Part shown: positions 1 through 10,152 of the stretch, piece after piece
Numbering within the stretch: the stretch's first letter is position 1
Layout of the letters: every line of letters starts with the position of its first letter
Origin: Prostheceraeus crozeri
Lineage: Eukaryota; Platyhelminthes; Polycladida; Euryleptidae
Direction: 5' to 3'
DNA length: 64,000 nucleotides
Assembly (NCBI GenBank): GCA_907163375.1
Contig: CAJQUW010000614.1
Span: forward strand, 372,001-436,000
Program-made: the position numbers and the translations under genes
Notes under the pieces: model-generated
The model's database searches: none
What the model was told of the DNA's origin: nothing
The model's input: only the letters and a program-made list of their open reading frames with translations

Positions 1-2960
1 GAAACTTTATTTCTAACTTGTAAACTCTTGAAACTTTATTTTGATATACAAACAGATAAAACTTTATTTCTAACGTATACACCATTGAAACTGTAGCTTT
101 TATCTTTTAAACTGTTGAAACTTTATTTTGTTTCTAACATGCAAACAGATAAAGCTTTATTCTTAACATATGCACTATTGAAACATTAGTCTTAACTTGC
201 AAACTATTGAAACTTTATTTTTAACTTGTTAACGGTTGAAACTTTGTTTTATTTCTAACATACAAACAGATAGAACTTTATTCTTAACTTGTAAACTGGT
301 GAAATTTCATTCTATTTCTAACATATAAACAGATAGAACTTTATTCGTAACATATGCACCATTGAAACTTTATTCTTAACTTGTAAACTATTGAAACTTT
401 ATTTTTAACTTGTAAACGGTTAAAACTTTGTTTTATTTCTATCATACAAACAGATAGAACTTTATTTCTAACGTACACACAATTGAAACTTTATCTTATT
501 TCTAACATACACACAGCTGAAACGTTATTTCTAATGCACATACTATTGGAACTTTTCTTTTAACTTATAATCTGTTGAAACTTTATTTTGACTTGTAAAC
601 TGATGAAACTTTATTTCTAACTGGTAAACTTTTGAAGTTTTATTTTTAACTTGTAAATGTTGAAGCTTTAATTTTAACTTGTCAACTGTTGAAACTTTAT
701 TTTAACTTGTAAACGGTTGAAACTTTGTTTTATTTCTGACATACAAACTGATAGAACTTTATTCTTAACTTGTAAACTGATGAAACTTCATTTTATTTCT
801 AACATACAAGCTGATAAAACTTTATTGTTAACTTGTAAACTGGTGAAGCTTCATTTTATTTCTAACATACAAACAGATAAAACTTTATTCTTAACATATG
901 CACTATTGAAACATTAGTCTTAACTTGCAAACTATTGAAACTTTATTTTTAACTTGTTAACGGTTGAAACTTTACTCTATTTCTAACATACAAACAGATA
1001 AAACTTTATTTTTAACTTGTAAACGGTTGAAACTTTGTTTTATTTCTAACATACTAACAGATAGAACTTTATTCTTAACTTGTAAACTGGTGAAATTTCA
1101 TTCTATTTCTAACATATAAACAGATAGAACTTTATTCGTAACATACGCACTATTGAAACTTTATTCTTAACTTGTAAACTATTGAAACTTTATTTTTAAC
1201 TTGCAAACGGTTGAAACTTTGTCTTATTTCTATCATACAAACAGATGAAACTTTATTCTTAATATATGCACACTATTGAAACTTCATTCTTAACTTGTAA
1301 ACTATTGAAACTTTATTTTTAACTTGTTAACGGTTGAAACTTTGTTTTATTTCTAACACACAAACAGCTTAAACTTTATTTCCAACATACACACTGTTGA
1401 AACTTTATTTTTAATCTGTAAACTGTTGAAACTATATCTTTCACTTACAAATAGTAGAACGCTTAGTCTAACTTGCAAACTAGTAAATCTTGCGATCTTA
1501 TTTTACAAACAGTTACACCTTTATTTCTAACATATACACTATTGAAACTTTATTTCTAACTTGTAAACTCTTGAAACTTTATTTTGATATACAAACAGCT
1601 AAAACTTTATTTCTAACGTATACACCATTGAAACTTTAGTTTTTATCTTTTAAACTGTTGAAACTTTATTTTGTTTCTAACATGTAAACAGATAAAGCTT
1701 TATTTCTAACGTACACACAATTGAAACTTTATTTCTAACTTGTACACTGGTGAACCTTCATTTTATTTCTAACTTGTAAACTCTTGAAACTTCATTTTGA
1801 TATACAAACAGCTAAAACTTTATTTCTAACGTATACACCATTAAAAATTAATTTCTAACTTGTAAACTCTTGAAACAGTTATAATTTTATTTTTAACTTG
1901 TAGACTGTTGAAACTTTATTTCTAACTGCTAAACTGTTGAAATGATATCTTTCATTTACAAATAGTAGAACACTTTGTCCAACTTGTAAACTAGTAAATC
2001 TTGTTCGCCATCGAATCTAACTATTTAAATCTTCATCATGGAAATCAATGTTCCACAGTCGGAGTAAAAGTTTGAGATGATACACTCCTGGCAAACTAAC
2101 TCATGAAGTAGCTTTGCTGTAATACATTTCTATCTGTAAACATATGATAATGTTAAAGTGAATCTAAAACTTTTCAGCTTATTAATTGTTCATCGTTGCA
2201 TCAACGCTTTAACACGTGAACAGTTATAATTTATTTTTAATTTACACTTAGTCTAACTTGTAAACTAGTAAATCTTGCGATCTTATTTTTACAAACAGTT
2301 ACACCTTTATTTCTAACATATACACTATTGAAACTTTATTTCTAACTTGTAAACTCTTGAAACTTTATTTTGATATACAAACAGCTAAAACTTAATTTCT
2401 AACTTGTAAACTCTTGAAACAGTTATAATTTTATTTTTAATTTACACTTAGTCTAACTTGTAAACTAGTAAATCTTGCGATCTTATTTTTACAAACAGTT
2501 ACACCTTTATTTCTAACATATACACTATTGAAACTTTATTTCTAACTTGTAAACTCTTGAAACTTTATTTTGATATACAAACAGCTAAAACTTAATTTCT
2601 AACTTGTAAACTCTTGAAACAGTTATAATTTTATTTTTAATTTACACTTAGTCTAACTTGTAAACTAGTAAATCTTGCGATCTTATTTTTACAAACAGTT
2701 ACACCTTTATTTCTAACATATACACCATTGAAACTTTATTTCTAACTTGTAAACTCTTGAAACTTTATTTTGATATACAAACAGCTAAAACTTAATTTCT
2801 AACTTGTAAACTCTTGAAACAGTTATAATTTTATTTTTAATTTACACTTAGTCTAACTTGTAAACTAGTAAATCTTGCGATCTTATTTTTACAAACAGTT
2901 ACACCTTTATTTCTAACGCATACACTATTGAAACTTTATTTCTAACTTGTAAATCTTATG
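1..2960. repeat. Degenerate AT-rich minisatellite array
   Basis: The whole segment is built from variants of a roughly 28-45 bp unit with the core GAAACTTTATTNCTAACTTG followed by TAAACTGTT. Longer segments recur, for example the stretch near 143-250 reappears near 870-960. Three copies of a landmark (AAATAGTAGAACGCTTAGTC and variants) occur near 1447, 1967 and 3143. Short ORFs here only read the repeat. No other feature seen. Confidence 0.93.
2251..2960. repeat. 200-bp higher-order tandem repeat inside the minisatellite
   Basis: The landmark GTCTAACTTGTAAACTAGTA starts at 2251, 2451, 2651 and 2851, an exact 200-bp period. Copies are almost identical and much more alike than the surrounding short units, which indicates recent amplification of a composite block. 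A near copy of one block lies at about 1470-1640. Confidence 0.95.
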
Positions 2961-3310
2961 ACACTTCATATGGGTGATGATGGTAGATGAAATAGTGTTA
3001 AATAAACTTACTAACTAACTTAGATGGCTTACACTTCTGATACAGGGATAACAATCGACTGCGATCCATGTGTAAAGAGCTTGTTAGACTACGGATGGGC
3101 TTAAGTGGATGATTTAACCATGTATACTTCTTCATTTGGAAATAGTAGCACGCTTAGTCTAACTTGTAAATCTTAAAACATTTCATATGGGCGATGATGA
3201 TAGATGAAATAGTGTCAAATAAAATTAAGATAGCTTACACTTCTGATACAGGGATAGCAATCGACTGCGATCCATGTGTAAAGAGCTTGTTAGACTACGA
3301 AAGAGAGAAG
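2940..3310. repeat. Direct duplication of about 130-150 bp at the right edge of the minisatellite
   Basis: The segment from about 2960 to 3092 (CATATGGGTGATGATGGTAG through GAGCTTGTTAGACTAC) recurs at about 3176-3302 with few changes. The first copy has a short extra TTACTAACTAAC-like insert. Both copies follow a TAACTTGTAAATCTT minisatellite end, so the duplication spans the array boundary. Confidence 0.9.
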
Positions 3311-3469
3311 TGTGTTATGTTGCGTGTGGCGCGTGAGTGTCCTCCCATTTCATTCCATTCATCAATTCGTCTCATTGATAGAGACAGGTAGAACTCATGC
3401 TTCTCATAACGTATGCAATGGAAAGTTTTAGGCAACCTTCGACAGTTGGCTAAATGTCGCCCTGGCGCG

Positions 3470-4790
3470 AATGCATACTACGTTGAGACAGCGGCAATCA
3501 CTTGCAAACATGACGCAGAGAGGTTTAACAAGATTGACCATTGCCAAATGTCCCTTGCGGTATACATAGCTACGGGTTTCACCGCCGCCCTTTACAGGAA
3601 CACCCGTCGAAAGGAAGTATTACACCGAACTTCATTTGCAACGTTCAAGTTGACTGATAACAGATTCAACTTAATGATAGTATTCGCCAGTCTAAAGACT
3701 GCCCAGGGCAAACCGCGTGGAGGCTCTATCATGTCTTGCCCCATAGTGGACGATTATACGGTAGTGTGTTAGTAGATTTCAATCATTGAAAAGGGAAGAT
3801 GAGAATCATTTCATTTGTCTCATCAACGTTTATCATGGGAGCAATCATTGAAGGGACATTTAATGAATTACATTTCACTCTACTCCATATCATAAAGACT
3901 AACCTTTGTCGAATGGCTGAAGTACTCTGACCTGGCGAGAGAAAGCGTCACGTTGAGTATGAAGTCGAACGCCCAACATGAGCAACGGCTCAGAGGTTTC
4001 GGTCTAACAAACGACGAACAACCCGTGCAACACAATCCCTCTACGGCAGTACCCGCCGTCCCGAAGGAACGCTCGAGCAAAGGAGGTATTACAGCGATGA
4101 TGTGCTTTATGAGTAGAAGTGAATCTCTTGATAGCAAGAGACTATTCAACTTGATAGCAAGTCAAAAATAACCTGATAGCAGGACAAATGTATAGTCAGT
4201 AATTTACACTTAGTGAGGAATGATAGATTTGAGTGTAGTGAGTGGCACTCGATCCCGTCGACAGCCCGAAGGCCTTGTACTGATCACTAGGGAAGTGAGA
4301 GATCTTCCCCGATACCCGCTCTTTACAGCTTAAGACATCATTGTCACTGCCCCGAAGTGGTAACAGCAACGCCGAGTCAAAGGTAGTGAACAGTAGCTGG
4401 GATCTAACCCCTCAAAGCTGCCTTAGTCTTAGTTGAATTTGAAATCTGATAGCAGATTTGAACTCTGCATACTTGAAAACCTTGAGGAAACATCCCAAGT
4501 TATTGCTTTGATCAGCTTGATAGCAAGCCGTAGAGAGCTTGATTCACCAGCGTTTTGCAATGGAGATGTTTAGAGGCCACCCATGACAAGATAGCTAAGA
4601 CTCAACCGATTGGCGTTCAAAGTGCTACGTTGAGAGCTGTGTCAAATGCCCAACATGAGTTGCCCCAGCGGTTACGGTCTCAAATATGACACATTCCCTT
4701 GCCACACTTATCACTACGGCATCGTCCGCCGTCCCGAAGGAACACCCTGTCAGTGGAATATTACAGCAAAACTCTCCGTGTCTTGCTCGC
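3470..4790. repeat. Three diverged copies of an unidentified, relatively GC-rich unit
   Basis: Segments at about 3475-3640, 3945-4115 and 4622-4775 share ACGTTGAG, then an AACATGA-like element, then ACGG...CCGCC with CGTCCCGAAGGAAC, then GGNATTACAG. Spacing between starts is about 470 and 675 bp. Base composition is less AT-rich than the flanks. No frame is conserved between copies and I recognise no RNA family. Bases 4790-5335 between this and the satellite hold nothing I can identify. Confidence 0.7.
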
Positions 4791-5334
4791 TTTCAGTGAA
4801 AAGCCGCTTATAGCATGAGAAGACTGGCTCAGACATCATTAAAAATGCTTTCATTGACTTCAGCAGGGTCGAAAACCCCAGAAAACCTCCAAAACTAGTG
4901 AATTTAAATTTTTCAACTTTTTAGCACTACTTATGAAATTTTATAAGTAGTCCATCACTTAGGGCAGGTCAATAGCGACCGAACCTTTTTTGAATCAAGT
5001 CAAACGGACTTGTAGAAGCAAAGTTACGAGCCTTTAAAGTTTTGGAGTCTTTTATGGCCTGGAGACGAAGGCCATCTCCTGGCGAATCTCTAAGTCTGAC
5101 GCCTTAGCTGATATCAGCAATGAAATTTTCTAAGTCGGTTTCTTACAGAAACTCGGGATTTGGAATGTCCGAAGCTATCATCGGAGCTCAGAGAGACGAC
5201 CTACCTCTGACAATCGTTCTCCTCTAAATGAAAAGTCTCCGTCGGTTCCCAGCTTATATAGTGTGTGGCGATCAGCTGATGACGTAATACCCATCATCCA
5301 AACACTAAAAATCCCGTCTATCTCCGGTTCTAGT

Positions 5335-7990
5335 GCTCCGATTGAGCTGGAAATACTTCATTTCCATGTAGAATTTGACGCTGAATCCGAATCTGGCCTC
5401 CGTTTTCCCATCCGATGCTTCGTTTTGGCTCTACAGAAGGCAGCCATCGCAAAAATTCTAACTCTGTCGTTTTTCCGAAAAATGTTGAACATTTTTCTCG
5501 CCGATTGACTCGAAACTCTCCGATTGACATGAAACTTACCATACAGATAAAGAATTTCACGCTGATTCCAAATGTGAAATCCGTTTTCCAATCCGATGCT
5601 TCGTTTTGAAGCTAGAGCCCAAAACGTCCCAAATTCTAACTCTGTCGTTTTTCGCCAATGTCCCAAAATCTTAAATGGCGTCTCACATCTAAACGAAGAC
5701 AGATAGGAACAAGCCGATTCTTTCAGTGAATTTGTCTCACTCTTAGCTTTCAAACGAGCTATCGCACGACAAAATCCGTCCACTGGAAGCCAAAATCGAA
5801 GCAAGCTGTCCAGAGGGGGGGGGACGTCAGCGACAATTTTTCTCTCCGATTGACTTGAAACTCACCATACCGATGCAGAATTTCACGCTGAATCCGAATC
5901 TGGCCTCCGTTTTCTCATCCGATGGTTCGTTTGGGCGCTACACACCAAAACGTCCCAAATTCTAACTCTGTCGTTTTTTCGAAAAATTTTGAAAATTTTT
6001 TCTCTCCGATTGACTTGAAACTCACCATACAGATAAAGAATTTCACGCTGATTCCAAATCTGAAATCCGTTTTCCAATCCGATGCTTCGTTTTGAAGCTA
6101 GAGCCCAAAACGTCCCAAATTCTAACTCTGTCGTTTTTCGCCAATGTCCCAAAATCTTAAATGGTGTCTCACATCTAAACGAAGACAGATAGGAACAAGC
6201 CGATTCTTTCAGTGAATTTGTCTCACTCTTAGCTTTCAAACGAGCTATCGCACGACAAAATCCGTCCACTGGAAGCCAAAATCGAAGCGAGCTGTCCAGA
6301 GGGGGTGGGGACGTCAGCGAAAATTTTTCTCTCCGATTGACTTGAAACTCACCATACGGATGCAGAATTTCACGCTGAATCCGAATCTGGCCTCCGTTTT
6401 CCCATCCGATGGTTCGTTTGGGCGCCACACACCAAAACGTCCCAAATTCTAACTCTGTCGTTTTTTCGAAAAATGTTGAAAATTTTTTCTCGCCAATTGA
6501 CTTGAAACTCACCATACAGATAGAGAATTTCACGCTGATTCCAAATCTGAAATCCGTTTTCCAATCCGATGCTTCGTTTTGAAGCTACAGCCCAAAACGT
6601 CCCAAATTCTAACTCTGTCGTTTTTTGCCAATGTTCCCAAAATCTTAAATGGCGTCTGACATCCAAACGAAGACAGATAGGAACAAGCCGATTCTTTCAC
6701 TGAATTTGTCTCACTCTTAGCTTTCAAACGAGCTATCGCACGACAAAATCCGTCCACTGGAAGCCAAAATCGAAGCAAGCTGTACAGAGGGGGGGGGGAC
6801 GTCAGCGAAAATTTTTTCACTCCGATTGACTTGAAACTCACCCTACCGATGCAGAATTTCACGCTGAATCCGAATCTGGCCTCCGTTTTCTCATCCGATG
6901 GTTCGTTTGGGCGCCACACACCAAAACGTCCCAAATTCTAACTCTGTCGTTTTTTCGAAAAATTTTGAAAATTTTTTCTCTCCGATTGACTTGAAACTCA
7001 CCATACAGATAAAGAATTTCACGCTGATTCCAAATCTGAAATCCGTTTTCCAATCCGATGCTTCGTTTTGAAGCTAGAGCCCAAAACGTCCCAAATTCTA
7101 ACTCTGTCGTTTTTCGCCAATGTCCCAAAATCTTAAATGGTGTCTCACATCTAAACGAAGACAGATAGGAACAAGCCGATTCTTTCAGTGAATTTGTCTC
7201 ACTCTTAGCTTTCAAACGAGCTATCGCACGACAAAATCCGTCCACTGGAAGCCAAAATCGAAGCAAGCTGTCCAGAGGGGGGGGGGACGTCAGCGAAAAT
7301 TTTTCTCTCCGATGGCGTTCAAATTCACCATACGGATGCAGAATTTGACGCTGAATCCGAATCTGGCCTCCGTTTTCTCATCCGATGGTTCGTTTGGGCG
7401 CCACACACCAAAACGTCCCAAATTCTAACTCTGTCGTTTTTTCGAAAAATGTTGAAAATTTTTTCTCGCCAATTGACTTGAAACTCACCATACAGATAGA
7501 GAATTTCACGCTGATTCCAAATCTGAAATCCGTTTTCCAATCCGATGCTTCGTTTTGAAGCTACAGCCCAAAACGTCCCAAATTCTAACTCTGTCGTTTT
7601 TTGCCAATGTTCCCAAAATCTTAAATGGCGTCTGACATCCAAACGAAGACAGATAGGAACAAGCCGTTTCTTTCACTGAATTTGTCTCACTCTTAGCTTT
7701 CAAACGAGCTATCGCACGACAAAATCCGTCCACTGGAAGCCAAAATCGAAGCAAGCTGTCCAGAGGGGGGGGGACGTCAGCGAAAATTTTTTCACTCCGA
7801 TTGACTTGAAACTCACCCTACCGATGCAGAATTTCACGCTGAATCCGAATCTGCCCTCCGTTTTCTCATCCGATGCTTCGTTTGGGCGCTACACACCAAA
7901 ACGTCCCAAATTTTAACTCTGTTAAAATTTTGAAGAAAAATTTTTTCTCGCCGATTGAGCTGGAAATCACACCACAGATGCAGAATTTTA
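5335..7990. repeat. 488-bp satellite arranged in 976-bp A/B dimers
   Basis: The landmark CACTGGAAGCCAAAATCGAA occurs at 5781, 6267, 6755, 7243 and 7731, a period of 486-488 bp. Monomers near 6267 and 7243 share one variant set, and those near 6755 and 7731 another, so the higher-order unit is about 976 bp. Each monomer holds two diverged copies of a ~150-bp submotif (ACTTGAAACTCACCATAC through AAATTCTAACTCTGTCG), a unique part, and a G-run followed by GACGTCAGC. Minus-strand ORFs of 82-216 codons arise only because the repeat lacks stops: 488 is not a multiple of three, so the frame shifts between copies. Confidence 0.95.
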
Positions 7991-8020
7991 CGCTGAATCC
8001 GAATCTGGCAGCCATTTCAC

Positions 8021-8110
8021 CATCCACGACAACCTAGACGGTCGCCCACGTCAACCTAGACGGTCGCCCACGTCAACCTGGACGGTCGCCCAAGTCAACC
8101 AGGCGGTCGG
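8021..8110. repeat. 22-bp minisatellite, about four units
   Basis: The unit CGTCAACCTAGACGGTCGCC plus CA is repeated about four times just outside the satellite. It is followed at 8143-8236 by two more G-runs preceded by CTCTGTCGTT, which are extra copies of the satellite's G-run junction. Confidence 0.85.
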
Positions 8111-8239
8111 ACCAACTCACTCGAGTCTCACACTCTGTCGTTGCAGAGGGGGGGGGAGTCAGCGAACAGTTTGCGAACCCACCTGGCCGGCACACCACGA
8201 CAGACCACAACCTCTGTCGTTCCAGAGGGGGGGGGAGGG

Positions 8240-8776
8240 CGCGCTGTGTTTATTCTGGACCTTTTATTACTACTAATGTTGTATATAATGCGTTTTCTGT
8301 AACCTTTTTTGCCTCATGACAGACTTATTCTTATATACAAATCCATTATTCAATCTATTTTGTACTTTGCCGCTGCTGTTTTTATTCATTTTGGCATTAT
8401 TTTTGACTCAAAATGCATGTGTGCTATAAAGCGGACTTTTTGAATAATCCATGGAAATGGGATACATGTTAAAGTATGCAAGGATTGCGATATGTTAGAT
8501 TTTGTTGACCGTAGAGAGCATCTCGCTTTAAACTTTTCGAAAAAGCTCTATTATTTTGTAAAAATCATATCTTGCATGATACTGTTCCTAATTTGTCGTC
8601 ACACAGTTGACGAATATTATTGCCTCATGCACGAACAATGCGCAGAGAAAATGGTTCTAGATTTTCGGTGTTCTATTCTGTATAATGAATCATTTAAGCG
8701 ATGCACGGTGTTTACAGCCATTATTCTATTTTATTTGTGATAACCCGACAAAATTGATTCAAATATTTAATCCAAA
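8240..8776. other. AT-rich sequence without a recognised feature
   Basis: Unique-looking AT-rich DNA between the satellite edge and the candidate transposon at 8777. An 82-codon plus-strand ORF at 8492-8740 has no recognisable domain, and I do not call it a gene. This is either intron 17 of the HERC1-like gene or DNA beyond it. Confidence 0.5.
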
Positions 8777-9512
8777 TGGGGTTTCACCGGACATCCGGTA
8801 CCGGATAGTGCATCCATGAAAACTGAACATATTCATTGACAGTTAATTGACATATGACATAAATTTCATTGTATTATAACCTAAATGATAATTGATATTT
8901 TCATTTTCAAAGATAATTGCTTCAAAGTAAAAACAATTCCACTTTTGTCTCATCTTGGTCCATGTCGAAATTACCATCATATCCGAAATTTAAAGATTAA
9001 GTTTCATTCGCATTTACTTGTGAAATTAACTTACGATAAATATATATACATATTTATATATTTCATTGAGATTGCAGAGTGCCATGGACAAATCTGAGAA
9101 AGTTATGCAAGGTAATTAAAACTGCCCTTTTCAGTTTAGGCCAATATAATCAAGTTAAAGTTAAAAGTATGGCAGACAGGCCTTCGGCGTCCAGCGCCTT
9201 CAACGGTCGATGTTTGGATGTTTGGATGACCGTTGAAGGCGCTGGACGCCGAAGGCCTGTCTGCCATACTTTTAACTTTAACTTGATTATATTGGCCTAA
9301 ACTGAAAAGGGGAGCTTTAATTACCTTGTATAACTTCCTCAGAAAGATGATCTCCCGTCACCTGGTCAACTACATGGACAAGTCTGTTATAATTTAAGGT
9401 AAAAGCGATTAACATGCGTGTAAATGTACAATATACAACGCCATTACATAATAGTTGGTTAACATATGAACTATCCGGTTACCAGATAGCAAAACCACTA
9501 TCCGGTGCAACC
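8777..9512. mobile_element. Candidate non-autonomous DNA transposon with CCGGATAGT subterminal repeats
   Basis: The left edge (GGTTTCACCGGA, then GGTACCGGATAGTGCAT) is repeated in inverted orientation at the right edge (GGTTGCACCGGA, then GGTAACCGGATAGTTCAT). Between them lies the long hairpin at 9093-9343. No transposase frame is present. I could not see a convincing target-site duplication, so family and exact ends are open. Confidence 0.55.
9093..9343. repeat. Long near-perfect hairpin (116-bp arms, 19-bp loop)
   Basis: Bases 9093-9208 are the reverse complement of 9228-9343, with only a few mismatches, all in the outer part. The inner ~90 bp is essentially identical and unusually GC-rich (GGCCTTCGGCGTCCAGCGCC). 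A 14-bp direct repeat CATGGACAARTCTG lies at 9083 and 9373, close to the hairpin ends. It lies about 320 bp downstream of the exon 17 donor. Confidence 0.95.
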
Positions 9513-9662
9513 ATAAATTCAAACAACGAGGATTGTTCGCACTTACTCCATTCCAAATTCAGAACGCAAAGTTGACATCACTTCGCAGGAATCATCTAAA
9601 AATTAAAAAGCATCATATGAAAACTAAGCTTTCCATTAAACGTCTACATATTTTCTACTCAC

Positions 9663-10152
9663 GCCAGAGTTCGAGGAGGCTGTCTGGATTCCGTGTCTCC
9701 TGTTTATCAGCAGTCCAATGGGCGCTCACCAGGACCGCTATGTCAATGTTATCCTCACTGTTAGACTCTCTGAAGCGCATGATCGGCATTAGCTCTGAGC
9801 TCCAATGACTCACCTCTAACATCAAAGTTTCTAATCCGGCCAAACAGCCTGAATCTTCCCTCCAACGTTCCTTCCCACGGGCCCCACCGCACACGGACGC
9901 ATGCAAGCCCATCAGACAGACCTTCAGCTGCAAATACTCGCGCACAAACTCTGGAAATTGACACGTCGGTTCCCGGTCCTCCACTTCCTCCTTCACAGGT
10001 TCCTCTTCTATCTTCGGATCCTCCTCTTCATCTTCTGAGACCAATCCGTCCTGCATTCGAGCACTGAAAATATCGTCATCCAACTTCTTCTCCAATCCTC
10101 GTACGATGATTTCCGGAGCCACGAAAGATGCTCGAGCAGCGAAACGACGAAC
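9663..10152 (-). CDS. HERC1: HERC1-like exon 17 (residues 2316-2478), last exon in window
   Basis: Acceptor TCGTTTACAG and donor TGGC|GTGAGT, leaving one base for an exon outside the window. It encodes a very acidic tract (SEDEEEDPKIEEEPVKEEVE) and then a helix (VREYLQLKVCLMGLHASVCG) resembling HERC1 EIRAVQLSYLYLGAMKSLSALLG. No further exon was found between here and base 1. Confidence 0.82.

Noticed and set aside
717-917. ORF with repeated MKLHFISNIQTDKTL-like units
   Set aside because: Direct translation of the AT-rich minisatellite unit, not a protein repeat gene.
3413-4171. Plus- and minus-strand ORFs of 72-119 codons
   Set aside because: They overlap the diverged repeat units, are not conserved in frame between copies, and show no domain.
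3470-4790. rRNA or spacer of an rRNA cluster, suggested by the GC-richer repeated blocks
   Set aside because: No block matches conserved rRNA segments that I know, and the copies are short and diverged.
5358-7754. Overlapping minus-strand ORFs of 82-216 codons with similar protein sequences
   Set aside because: They are readings of the 488-bp satellite. The period is not a multiple of three, the frame changes from copy to copy, and there is no start, splice or domain logic.
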